Below are positions 21,552-30,084 of a stretch of 35,837 bases of DNA, in pieces (positions within the stretch are counted from its first letter, which is position 1; every line of letters starts with the position of its first letter). The position numbers and the translations under genes are program-made. The notes beneath the pieces are model-generated. The model was not told the origin of the DNA, did no database searches, and saw only the letters and a program-made list of their open reading frames with translations. Source of the DNA: Candidatus Enterocloster faecavium (GTDB lineage: Bacteria; Bacillota; Clostridia; Lachnospirales; Lachnospiraceae); assembly GCA_019118585.1 (NCBI GenBank), contig DWYS01000052.1:1-35837 (forward strand). Reading direction: 5' to 3'.

Positions 21552-21805
21552 TAATTTCCTTTTCTTTCCGTCTCCTGTTTATTGATATTTTTTTCACATT
21601 TCACAAATATCCTTTGTTTTCCATCAGCAGAAGGCAGATGAAATATACCAAAATGATAACACATTTTTACTCAAACGTACAGATTTAGCATTTTGATATA
21701 TAGTTGTCTGTCTTATTTATATAAGTTTTTCACAAAGGTTGCTATAATCTTTCCTAGAATTAGCTTATATTTATATATAAAATACACAAAGGGAGGGGTT
21801 AACTT
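21552..21805. promoter_or_regulatory. Divergent control region of the sugar operon
   Basis: A perfect -10 TATAAT (21743-21748) lies upstream of the binding-protein gene, but the -35 region (ATAAG or TATAAG) is far from consensus, as expected for an AraC-activated promoter. TTTCACAAA occurs twice in direct orientation (21599-21607 and 21728-21736); the second copy adjoins the missing -35, so it may be an activator half-site. Confidence 0.5.
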
Positions 21806-23101
21806 GTGAATAAGCTAAAAAAATTGATACTGTTGTCTTCTTTCATTTTGGTATCTTCCGCCATCTCCGGCTGCTCCAAAAGCGCCTCTGCTGACGGAAA
21901 AACCCATCTGACCTTTCAGATTTGGGATGTGGCCCAGAGGGACGGCATGCAGGCCATCTGCGATGCCTACACCCAGAAGAATCCCAACGTGGAAATCGAG
22001 GTCCAGGTAACCAGCTGGAGCGAGTATTGGACCAAGCTGGAGGCCGCTGCCATTTCCAATCAGATGCCGGACATTTTCTGGATGCACACCAACGAGATCC
22101 TGAAGTACGCAGACTATGGAAAGATCGCGGATCTGACCGATCTGTACGATGACACGGACCCGGAATTCTTCCAGAAGCACTATTCAGAGGTGTCTCTCTC
22201 CAATATCCAGGGCAGCGACGGCCGTTACTACGGTGTGCCCAAGGACAAAGATACGGTGGGGCTGGTCTATAATAAAGAAATGTTCGATGCCGCCGGCGTG
22301 TCCTATCCCGATGAGAACTGGACCTGGGACGATCTGTGCGATGCTTCCCAAAAGATCTACGATGCCACCGGCAAATACGGCTATATGGCCTACGGAGATG
22401 ACCAGCTTGGCTACTGGAACTTCGTCTATCAGAAGGGCGGCTACATTCTGGCAGATGACAACGTAACCGGAGGCTTCGACAATCCCGCCACCCGGGATGC
22501 CATGCGCTTCTACATTGACCTTCAGAAAAATGACTGGTGTCCCGACCAGAACTATTTTGCTGAGACCTCACCTGGCACCGCCTTCTTCTCCGGTCAGGGT
22601 GCCATGTTCCTGGAAGGGAACTGGAACATTCTCTCCGAGATGACCAATTATCCCAACATGGAAGGCAAATGGGATGTAGCGGTTCTCCCCAAGTGCCCGG
22701 CCCCCGTTCAGGGAGACGGCAGAGCCACCATCTCCAACGGCCTCTGCTACGCCACCTCCCCTACGGGAAAAAATCTGGAAATCGTCAAGGATGTGCTGCG
22801 CTTCTTCGGCTCTGAGGAGGGCCAGAGGATCCAGGGAGAGTCCGGCGCGGCTATCCCCGCCTACACAGGCCTTGAAGATACCTGGATACACGTATTCGAC
22901 CAGTTTGACTACCGGCTGAATGTAGAGTGTTTTGTAGATATGTTCGACTACAGCGTACAGTCCGTCAACAACAAGTACCGCCCCCAGTGGAAACCGGCTG
23001 TGACGGAAGCTCTTTTGAAAATTTATTCCGGCGAATATACCTTTGAGCAGGGTATGGACGCCATGCAGGAGGCAGTCAACAGTGCTGCCCAGGACGATTA
23101 A
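21806..23101 (+). CDS. ABC transporter sugar-binding lipoprotein (MsmE/RafE-like)
   Basis: The gene starts with GTG, preceded by GGGAGGGG. The 431-residue product has a lipoprotein signal (LILLSSFILVSSAISGC, lipobox ending in Cys) and then a family 1 extracellular solute-binding protein. FQIWDVAQRDGMQAICDAY, IFWMHTNEILKYAD, YGVPKDKDTVGLVYNKEMFD and FLEGNWN are typical of oligosaccharide binders. It captures the sugar outside the cell for the two permeases that follow. Neighbouring enzymes suggest raffinose-family or other alpha-galactosides as ligand. Confidence 0.92.
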   Translation: MNKLKKLILLSSFILVSSAISGCSKSASADGKTHLTFQIWDVAQRDGMQAICDAYTQKNPNVEIEVQVTSWSEYWTKLEAAAISNQMPDIFWMHTNEILKYADYGKIADLTDLYDDTDPEFFQKHYSEVSLSNIQGSDGRYYGVPKDKDTVGLVYNKEMFDAAGVSYPDENWTWDDLCDASQKIYDATGKYGYMAYGDDQLGYWNFVYQKGGYILADDNVTGGFDNPATRDAMRFYIDLQKNDWCPDQNYFAETSPGTAFFSGQGAMFLEGNWNILSEMTNYPNMEGKWDVAVLPKCPAPVQGDGRATISNGLCYATSPTGKNLEIVKDVLRFFGSEEGQRIQGESGAAIPAYTGLEDTWIHVFDQFDYRLNVECFVDMFDYSVQSVNNKYRPQWKPAVTEALLKIYSGEYTFEQGMDAMQEAVNSAAQDD

Positions 23102-23112
23102 GGAGGTAACAT

Positions 23113-24006
23113 ATGGGAAAGCATTCAAAAACACACCGGAATTCCCACTCGGAGAGAATGTGGGGCTACCTTATGGTGGCTCCCACCATCATCGGACTTC
23201 TGGTCTTAAATATCTATCCGTTTTTGGACACCATCAAACTGAGCTTCTCCAAGACTCTGCCCTTTGGCCTGTACCAGCTGCGGGGTCCTGAGAACTATAT
23301 TGAGATGTTCTCCAGCCCGGAGTTCTGGCGGGCCAACTTAAATACCCTTTATTTCTGTGTTCTGACGGTCCCTCTGGGGATCTTCCTCGCCCTGATCGTG
23401 GCAGTTATGCTGAACGCCAAGATCAAAGGACAGAGCGCGTTCCGGGCCATCTTCTTCTTGCCTATGGTCGTGGCACCCGCCGCTGTAGCCATGGTCTGGA
23501 AATGGATGTTCAACACGGAATACGGAATCATCAACACGGTGATCGGCACAAAGATCAGCTGGATCACCGACCCCAACATCATCATGGTCACCTGCGCCAT
23601 TGTGGCCATCTGGTCTTCCATCGGCTACGACGCGGTACTGCTTCTGTCCGGGCTTCAGAACATTTCCAAGTCCTACTATGAAGCCGCCAGCCTGGACGGA
23701 GCCGGAAAGGTGCGCCAGTTTTTAACCATCACCTTCCCCATGATTTCCCCCACCCTCTTCGTGGTCCTGATCATGCGTCTGATGTCCTCCTTAAAGGTCT
23801 ATGACTTAATCTACATGCTGGTGGAGGAGTCCAACCCGGCTCTGCCGAAGGCTCAGTCCCTCATGTACCTGTTCTACCGCGAATCCTTTGTCACCGGAAA
23901 CCGCGGCCTGGGCTCCTCCGTGGTCATCTGGACGGTAGCTCTCATCGGTCTGATCACCGCCATCCAGTTCTGGGGACAGAAAAAATGGGTCAACTACGAA
24001 GTGTAA
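23113..24006 (+). CDS. ABC sugar transporter permease (MsmF/UgpA-like)
   Basis: The 297-residue protein has six membrane segments and the cytoplasmic EAA loop YYEAASLDGAGKVRQFLTITFPMI, the docking site for the ATPase. AAGGAGG precedes the ATG, and the gene is 11 bp behind the binding-protein gene. It forms the pore together with the next permease. Confidence 0.93.
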   Translation: MGKHSKTHRNSHSERMWGYLMVAPTIIGLLVLNIYPFLDTIKLSFSKTLPFGLYQLRGPENYIEMFSSPEFWRANLNTLYFCVLTVPLGIFLALIVAVMLNAKIKGQSAFRAIFFLPMVVAPAAVAMVWKWMFNTEYGIINTVIGTKISWITDPNIIMVTCAIVAIWSSIGYDAVLLLSGLQNISKSYYEAASLDGAGKVRQFLTITFPMISPTLFVVLIMRLMSSLKVYDLIYMLVEESNPALPKAQSLMYLFYRESFVTGNRGLGSSVVIWTVALIGLITAIQFWGQKKWVNYEV

Positions 24007-24020
24007 AGGAGGAAACGCAA

Positions 24021-24857
24021 ATGAATTCGTCATTAGAAAAAGCCCGCAAGCTGCGGACCGGCGGAATCTACGCCTTTTTCATCATTGGTTCCATCGTCAT
24101 GATTTTTCCCTTTGTGTGGATGTTTCTCACCAGCTTCAAAACGGTGGAGGAGAGCATGATGATCCCTCCTACCATCCTGCCGGAGAGCTGGCGGCTGGAC
24201 AGCTTCAAAAAAGCTCTGGATTCCCTGCCCTTTTTGGCCCTTTACAAAAATACGTTTCTGCTGATATTCTGGAGAGTGGTGTGCGCGGTAGCCTTTTCCT
24301 CCATGGCAGGCTACGCCTTCGCCAAACTGAGATTTCCGGGAAAAAACATCCTCTTTTCCATCGTTTTGATCCAGATGATGCTGCCCTCCCAGATTTTCAT
24401 TACACCCCAGTATCAGATGCTGGCCCGCTTCGGACTGACCAATACCGTATTTGCCCTGGTATTTCCGGGCCTGGTCAGTGCCTTTGGAACCTTTTTCCTT
24501 CGTCAGGCCTACCTGGCCATTCCTGACGAAATAGCGGAAGCTGCCTATCTGGACGGCTGCAACCAGTGGCAGACCTTTACCATGATCATGGCCCCCTTGA
24601 CCAAGGCCTCCATGGCAGCCCTGGCCGTCTTTACCGCCGTTTTCGCATACGGAGACCTGATGTGGCCTCTGATCGTCAACACAGATTTGAACATGATGAC
24701 ACTTTCCTCCGGACTGGCCACTTTAAGAGGACAGTTCAGCACGGACTTCCCCACACTGATGGCCGGCTCCCTGCTCGCCATGATTCCCATGGTGATCCTG
24801 TATCTGATTTTCCAGAAACAGTTCATCGAGGGTGTTGCCATGACCGGAGGCAAATAA
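24021..24857 (+). CDS. ABC sugar transporter permease (MsmG/UgpE-like)
   Basis: I start at 24021 (MNSSLEKARKL), with AAAGGAGG 7 bases upstream; a longer frame overlaps the previous gene. The 278-residue protein has six membrane segments, the MalG-type MIFPFVWMFLTSFKT start and an EAA loop IAEAAYLDGCNQWQTFTMIMAPL. No ATPase gene follows, so the importer must borrow an MsmK/MsiK-type ATPase encoded elsewhere, as many Firmicute sugar importers do. Confidence 0.93.
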   Translation: MNSSLEKARKLRTGGIYAFFIIGSIVMIFPFVWMFLTSFKTVEESMMIPPTILPESWRLDSFKKALDSLPFLALYKNTFLLIFWRVVCAVAFSSMAGYAFAKLRFPGKNILFSIVLIQMMLPSQIFITPQYQMLARFGLTNTVFALVFPGLVSAFGTFFLRQAYLAIPDEIAEAAYLDGCNQWQTFTMIMAPLTKASMAALAVFTAVFAYGDLMWPLIVNTDLNMMTLSSGLATLRGQFSTDFPTLMAGSLLAMIPMVILYLIFQKQFIEGVAMTGGK

Positions 24858-24894
24858 CTGAAAACTTTTACGAAATAAATCAGGAGGAACCTAC

Positions 24895-27099
24895 ATGTCC
24901 ATCACTTACAATGAATCCACCAAAACCTTTCTTCTGAATACGAAAAACAGCTCCTATGCTATGAAAATCGCCCCGTACGGCTATCTTCTCCATCTGTATT
25001 ACGGACGGCTAATCCCCGATTCGGACCTGGACTACTTGATCCAGTTTCAGGACCGGGGATTTTCCCCCAATCCCTTCGAGGCCGGAAACGACCGCTGCTT
25101 TTCCCTGGATTTTCTCCCCCAGGAGTTTTCCACCAGCGAGAGCGGCGATTATCGCTCCGGCAGCATCGAAGTGGAGAACGAGGACGGCAGCCGCATCTTC
25201 TGCGGGAAGGTATCTCACTTTGACATTGAACCCAAAAAACACCTGCTGAAGGGGATGCCCTCCCTGCGGGCCGGGGACCAGGATACGGTTCAGACCCTGA
25301 CCATTCATCTTCAGGACGAAATTTCCGGACTCCAGGCCGATTTGATCTATGGAGTCTTTGAAGAAAAGGATATCATTACCAGGAGCGTGCTCCTTGTCAA
25401 CAACGGCTCCGGGCCGGTGCGGATCAACCGTTTCATGTCCGCCACTTTGGACTATATGGATTCTGACTATGACCTGATTTACTTTGCCGGACGGCATACC
25501 ATGGAGCGGGAAGCGGTCCGGATTCCCGTTGAGCGTGGTCTCCACGCCATCGGAAGCTCCAGAGGTTCCTCCTCCCACCAGTATAATCCCAGCCTCATTC
25601 TCTGCGAGAAAAATGCCGGTGAGGAGCACGGCTGCTGCTACGGCTTCTCCCTGATTTACAGCGGCAATTTCCTCATGGAAGCGGAAAAAGACCAGTACAG
25701 CCAGCTGAGGATCAACGTAGGAATCAACCCCAGGGGATTTTCCTGGCTTTTAAACCCGGGTGATTCCCTGGAATCGCCTGAGCTGGTCTTAGCCTTCACT
25801 GCTCAGGGCCTGACTGCTTTAAGCCATCTTTATCATGACATATTCCGGGACAATTTGTGCCGCTCCCCCTATGTGAAGAAGCCCCGCCCGGTTGTCATCA
25901 ACAGCTGGGAGGCAGCCTACTTTGATTTTGACGAGAAAAAGCTTCTGGATATTGCCCAAAGTTCCCTGCAGATGGGCGTGGACCTGTTCGTCCTGGATGA
26001 CGGCTGGTTCGGAAAGCGGGACAATGACTGCTGCAGCCTGGGGGACTGGACTGTGAACTACGCCAAGCTGAAGGACGGCCTGAAGGGGCTTTCCCAGAGG
26101 ATTCACCAGATGGGTCTTTCCTTTGGCCTCTGGATCGAGCCGGAGATGGTTTCCGAGGACAGCGACCTCTACCGGTCCCATCCAGACTGGTGCCTTCGCG
26201 TTCCCGGCCGTCCGGCAGTGCGCGGGCGCTATCAGCTAGTCCTGGACCTTTCCCGCTCCGATGTATGCGACTATCTGATCGCGGCCATCAACCGCCTGCT
26301 TTCCGAGGCCCGGATCGAATACATTAAATGGGATATGAACCGCAGTCTCAGCGAAGCCTGGTCTTCTCTTTTAGACCGCAGCCGCCAGGGTGAGGTCTAC
26401 CACCGGTATGTCCTTGGACTTTACCACATCATGGACCAGGTCATCCTGACCCACCCGGATATTATCTTCTGCGGCTGCAGCGGCGGAGGCGGAAGATATG
26501 ACCCGGCAATGTACTACTATCATCCTCAGATCTGGTGCAGCGACAACACGGATGCCATCAGCCGGCTGAAAATCCAGTATGGGACCTCCTTTTTCTATCC
26601 CATGAGCGCTCTGGAATCCCATGTATCCATCTGCCCCAACCACCAGACCGGGCGCACCGTATCTTTGAAGACCAGGGGGATCACTGCTATGGACGGCATT
26701 CTGGGCTATGAGCTGGACTCCACCCGCCTGAGCAGCGAGGAACGGGAGCAGTGCCGCAGACAGGTGGAGACCTACAAGCATTTTGAGGAACTGGTTTTGA
26801 ACGGAGATTACTATCGTCTCTCCAGCCCCTATGCCAACCCCTATTTCACGGCCTGGCAGTTCGTTTCCAAGGATAAGAAGAGGTCTGTCGTCAGCGTTGT
26901 TCTCACTGACAAGGAGAGCAACGATGCCCAGCGCTTTGTAAAGCTTAGGGGACTTTCCCGGCAGGGGCGCTACCGCATCGAGGGACAGGAGCGGATCTTG
27001 TCCGGCGCGCTTCTCATGAATGCCGGCATTCCCATTCCCTCCGGTCTGAAGGAGTATGAAGGAATCCAGTTCGAGCTTACCATGGCGGAGGAACGGTAA
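24895..27099 (+). CDS. Alpha-galactosidase, GH36 family
   Basis: The 734-residue protein has the GH36 order: N-terminal beta-supersandwich, central TIM barrel and C-terminal beta domain. FVLDDGWFGKRDNDC and WIEPEMVS are barrel signatures. D480 in YIKWDMNRS is the nucleophile, and D550 in WCSDNTDA is the acid/base. The positions agree with full-length Firmicute alpha-galactosidases. CSGGGGRYDP is also conserved. It releases galactose from raffinose, melibiose and stachyose. No signal peptide is present, so it acts in the cytoplasm after import. CAGGAGGAA precedes the ATG. Confidence 0.95.
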   Translation: MSITYNESTKTFLLNTKNSSYAMKIAPYGYLLHLYYGRLIPDSDLDYLIQFQDRGFSPNPFEAGNDRCFSLDFLPQEFSTSESGDYRSGSIEVENEDGSRIFCGKVSHFDIEPKKHLLKGMPSLRAGDQDTVQTLTIHLQDEISGLQADLIYGVFEEKDIITRSVLLVNNGSGPVRINRFMSATLDYMDSDYDLIYFAGRHTMEREAVRIPVERGLHAIGSSRGSSSHQYNPSLILCEKNAGEEHGCCYGFSLIYSGNFLMEAEKDQYSQLRINVGINPRGFSWLLNPGDSLESPELVLAFTAQGLTALSHLYHDIFRDNLCRSPYVKKPRPVVINSWEAAYFDFDEKKLLDIAQSSLQMGVDLFVLDDGWFGKRDNDCCSLGDWTVNYAKLKDGLKGLSQRIHQMGLSFGLWIEPEMVSEDSDLYRSHPDWCLRVPGRPAVRGRYQLVLDLSRSDVCDYLIAAINRLLSEARIEYIKWDMNRSLSEAWSSLLDRSRQGEVYHRYVLGLYHIMDQVILTHPDIIFCGCSGGGGRYDPAMYYYHPQIWCSDNTDAISRLKIQYGTSFFYPMSALESHVSICPNHQTGRTVSLKTRGITAMDGILGYELDSTRLSSEEREQCRRQVETYKHFEELVLNGDYYRLSSPYANPYFTAWQFVSKDKKRSVVSVVLTDKESNDAQRFVKLRGLSRQGRYRIEGQERILSGALLMNAGIPIPSGLKEYEGIQFELTMAEER

Positions 27100-27100
27100 T

Positions 27101-28948
27101 ATGGATCAGAATGGATCATTTAAAAAGCGCCTTCAACGGCATTATGATGAATTAAAATGGCTTTACTGCGAACTGTATGGATCTATGGACGCTTTTCATG
27201 AACTGTGCCGGACCATGGAATCCAGTTTTCTGCACCGTAAGGACAGCCTGAAAAAGCTGGATGAGGAGAGGCTTGAAAATCCTGGCTGGTACAGGGGAAA
27301 CGGCCTTCTCGGCATGATGATGTACACCGATGCGTTCGCTGGCTCCCTGAACGGAGTACGGCAAAAACTGGATTACATTGAAGAATGTCATGTAAACTGT
27401 CTCCACCTTATGCCGCTGCTCCAGATGCCGGAGGCGGACAACGACGGAGGATACGCGGTTTCTGATTATACCCGGGTGGACCCCCGCCTTGGGACCATGG
27501 CGGACCTGTCCCGCCTCTCCGATGCCTGCCACAAAAGGGGCATCTGCCTCTGCCTGGATTTTGTCATGAATCACACCTCCATGGAACACGAATGGGCCAG
27601 AAGAGCCAGAGCCGGGGAGAAAGAGTATCAGGACCGTTATTTCTTCTTTGACAATTTTGATATTCCGGCCCAGTATGAAAAGACCTGCCCCCAGGTATTT
27701 CCCACCACTGCCCCCGGCAACTTCACCTGGCTTGAAGATATTGGAAAATATGTGATGACCACCTTCTACCCCTACCAGTGGGACTTAAATTACCGCAACC
27801 CGGCCGTTTTTAACGATATGACCGGATATCTGCTGAATCTGGCCAACCACGGCATCGACATCATGCGGATTGATGCGGTACCTTATATCTGGAAGGAGCT
27901 GGGAACCAGCTGCCGCAACCTTCCCAGGGTCCACACCATCGTCCGCATGATTCGCATGATCTGCGAAATCGTCTGCCCCGGCGTACTCCTGCTGGGGGAG
28001 GTGGTAATGGCTCCCGACAAGGTGGTTCCCTATTTCGGGACCCTTGAAAAACCGGAATGCCACATGCTCTACAATGTCACCACCATGGCTACCTTGTGGC
28101 ATACTGCGGCGGTAAAGGATGCCTCTCTCTTAAAACGCCAGACGGAGATTGTGGCCTCTCTCCCAAAAGACTATGTATTCCTCAACTACATCCGCTGCCA
28201 CGATGATATCGGCTGGGGGCTGGAGTACGGCTGGCTGAAGGAGCATCATATGGAGGAAAATCCCCACAAAAAATTCCTCAACGATTATTTTACCGGGAAC
28301 TATCCCGGCTCCCTCTCCCGGGGAGAGCTCTACAACGACGATCCTGCCTCAGGAGATGCCAGGCTCTGCGGCACCGCTGCCTCCCTCTGCGGCATTGAGG
28401 CAGCCTGCAAAGGCAAAAATCCGGAGGACCTCGAAAAGGCGATCGCCCTGGATCTGCTGCTCCACGGCTATATGCTGAGCCTGTCCGGGATTCCCATGAT
28501 CTACAGCGGGGATGAGGTAGCCCGCCTCAACGATTACACCTATCACAATGACCCCAAAAAAGCGGCTGATTCCCGGTACGTCCACCGCGGTCCCTTCCTT
28601 TGGGAGGAGGCAAAGCTGCGCCATGTCCCCGGCACCATTCAGCAGAGGATCTTTGAGGGTCTCGGAAAGATGGAGACGCTGCGGAGAGAACTAAAGGTTT
28701 TCTCCCAAGAAAGCTCCCTTTCCTTACAAGAGACCTGGGATCCCTCCGTTCTCTGCCTGTGCCGCCAAGGCGGGGGGAAATATCTGGTCTCCCTCTTCAA
28801 CTTTTCTGACCAGCCGAAGACCGCCTGGATCAAGGAGGAGGGAACTTACCAGGATCTTCTGACCGGACAGCAGCAGGGGGCACGGGATGTGCCCTTAAAG
28901 CCTTATGAAATGAAATGGCTGCTTCTGCAGAACCGCAGTCAGGCTTGA
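27101..28948 (+). CDS. Amylosucrase-type GH13 glucosyltransferase/sucrose hydrolase (GH13_4)
   Basis: I start at 27101 (MDQNGSFKKRLQ), with GGAGGAACGG inside the end of the GH36 gene. The 615-residue product resembles amylosucrase: an N-terminal helical domain, PLLQMPEADNDGGYAVSDY, TFYPYQWDLNYRNPAVF, RIDAVPYIWKELGTSC (nucleophile D258), LLGEVVMAPDKV (acid/base E300) and YIRCHDDIGWG (H367, D368). It should act on the sucrose left after the alpha-galactosidase has cut raffinose, making fructose plus glucan or glucose. In msm operons that position is held by sucrose phosphorylase (gtfA), which is shorter and lacks these motifs. No signal peptide. Hydrolysis versus polymer synthesis cannot be decided here. 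Confidence 0.85.
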   Translation: MDQNGSFKKRLQRHYDELKWLYCELYGSMDAFHELCRTMESSFLHRKDSLKKLDEERLENPGWYRGNGLLGMMMYTDAFAGSLNGVRQKLDYIEECHVNCLHLMPLLQMPEADNDGGYAVSDYTRVDPRLGTMADLSRLSDACHKRGICLCLDFVMNHTSMEHEWARRARAGEKEYQDRYFFFDNFDIPAQYEKTCPQVFPTTAPGNFTWLEDIGKYVMTTFYPYQWDLNYRNPAVFNDMTGYLLNLANHGIDIMRIDAVPYIWKELGTSCRNLPRVHTIVRMIRMICEIVCPGVLLLGEVVMAPDKVVPYFGTLEKPECHMLYNVTTMATLWHTAAVKDASLLKRQTEIVASLPKDYVFLNYIRCHDDIGWGLEYGWLKEHHMEENPHKKFLNDYFTGNYPGSLSRGELYNDDPASGDARLCGTAASLCGIEAACKGKNPEDLEKAIALDLLLHGYMLSLSGIPMIYSGDEVARLNDYTYHNDPKKAADSRYVHRGPFLWEEAKLRHVPGTIQQRIFEGLGKMETLRRELKVFSQESSLSLQETWDPSVLCLCRQGGGKYLVSLFNFSDQPKTAWIKEEGTYQDLLTGQQQGARDVPLKPYEMKWLLLQNRSQA

Positions 28949-29905
28949 TCATGCACCCGTCTCCTCATCTATATCATCTGTAACCATCCTGAAAGCGGCC
29001 GCTGATCTGGCCGCTTTCGGCATCTCATGCAGAATCCGCAGAAATTCCTTCTGATATCGGTTCATGTACATTCCCTTTCGGTAGCATACATAGAAATGTC
29101 TGGAAACATCCACATGCTTCAATGGATAAACCTGATAAGGATAAGCTCCATCCAGAGCCGCGAACGCATCCGGGCAGGCCATGACCGTCCTGCTTGCAGC
29201 GACAGTCCGCTTTCCCACTTCGATGCTGTCTATTTCAAAGGCAATCCGCGGCTGAATTCCATAGGCCAGAAACATCATATCCTGCGTCTTTCGGATTCCA
29301 TGCCCCTTTTTACAGCTGATAAACGTTTCCTCCCTGGCTTCACGGATATCGATAGCGGTGCCGGACGGATACTTCCTTGCAAGATTGCACTCTCGGTTGG
29401 CAAGAAGCACTACGTATTCCTCCTTGATCAGTTCATAGGTCAGCTGGGGATTTAAAGGCACGGTAGCCAGGCACGCAAAATCAATGGTATTCTCCAGGAT
29501 ACTCTTTTCCAGATCCGCCGACCCCTGTTCATGAAATTCCAGTTTTACACAGGGAAACTCCTTTGAAAATACAGGATACAGGTACGGCACGATTTCAATG
29601 GCCCTCTGAATGGAGATGCCAATGTGGAGCACCCCCCGCTCCTCCTCTGTCAGCTCTCTTACCTGTTTCGCCAGATTTTCCGTGATCCCCCTCACCTGAA
29701 GCACCGCCTCCACATACAGCTTTCCTGCCGGCGTCAGCGTGATCGGGTCTGTTGTGCGGTCAAAAATAGGGGCCCCCAGCCTGCTTTCTGCCGCTTTCAC
29801 CATCTGGCTCAGAGACGGCTGGGAAATATAAAGCCGCTTCGCAGCAGCCGTAAAGCTTCCCTCTTTCAGCACGGTTAAAACATATTCCGCATGTTTATCG
29901 TTCAT
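28949..29905 (-). CDS. LysR family transcriptional regulator of the citrate operon
   Basis: The 318-residue protein has an N-terminal winged helix-turn-helix (MNDKHAEYVLTVLKEGSFTAAAKRLYISQPSLSQMVKAAESRLG) and a LysR effector domain (about 90-300). The gene is divergent from citF, with LysR-type half-sites in the 179-bp gap, so control of citrate fermentation is likely (compare CitR/CcpC-type regulators), with citrate or a related acid as effector. Its stop codon directly abuts the stop of the amylosucrase gene with no base between and no terminator visible, so the two convergent transcripts must overlap. Confidence 0.88.
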   Translation of the reverse strand: MNDKHAEYVLTVLKEGSFTAAAKRLYISQPSLSQMVKAAESRLGAPIFDRTTDPITLTPAGKLYVEAVLQVRGITENLAKQVRELTEEERGVLHIGISIQRAIEIVPYLYPVFSKEFPCVKLEFHEQGSADLEKSILENTIDFACLATVPLNPQLTYELIKEEYVVLLANRECNLARKYPSGTAIDIREAREETFISCKKGHGIRKTQDMMFLAYGIQPRIAFEIDSIEVGKRTVAASRTVMACPDAFAALDGAYPYQVYPLKHVDVSRHFYVCYRKGMYMNRYQKEFLRILHEMPKAARSAAAFRMVTDDIDEETGA

Positions 29906-29919
29906 AAAATTCCCTTTCT

Positions 29920-29948
29920 TATAGAAAAAATCCTATAGCAATGATAGG
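29920..29948. promoter_or_regulatory. Candidate LysR-type operator
   Basis: Three ATAG/CTAT half-sites are spaced as overlapping dyads: TATAG-N8-CTATA (29920-29937) and CTAT-N7-ATAG (29933-29947). They lie just upstream of the citF -35 box, the usual place for LysR activator sites. Confidence 0.55.
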
Positions 29949-29959
29949 TTTTTTTGTCA

Positions 29960-29988
29960 TTGAATCAATTTGGTATATATGTTACTAT
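29960..29988 (+). promoter_or_regulatory. Promoter of the cit operon
   Basis: -35 TTGAAT (29960-29965), 17-bp spacer and -10 TACTAT (29983-29988). Leader of about 90 bases to the citF ATG. A TTGTCA at 29954-29959 with TATATG is a less good alternative. Confidence 0.65.
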
Positions 29989-30084
29989 CAATTTATGAAT
30001 ATTTTATTAAATTTAAACATTTTTCACAAATGGCAGCCAGATCTTTCTGCCAGATCTCAACATCTATAAAGGAGGAATGCTCAT

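Noticed and set aside
27101-28948. Sucrose phosphorylase (gtfA)
   Set aside because: Length and the RIDAVPYIWKELGTSC and CHDDIGW motifs match amylosucrase rather than the shorter phosphorylase.
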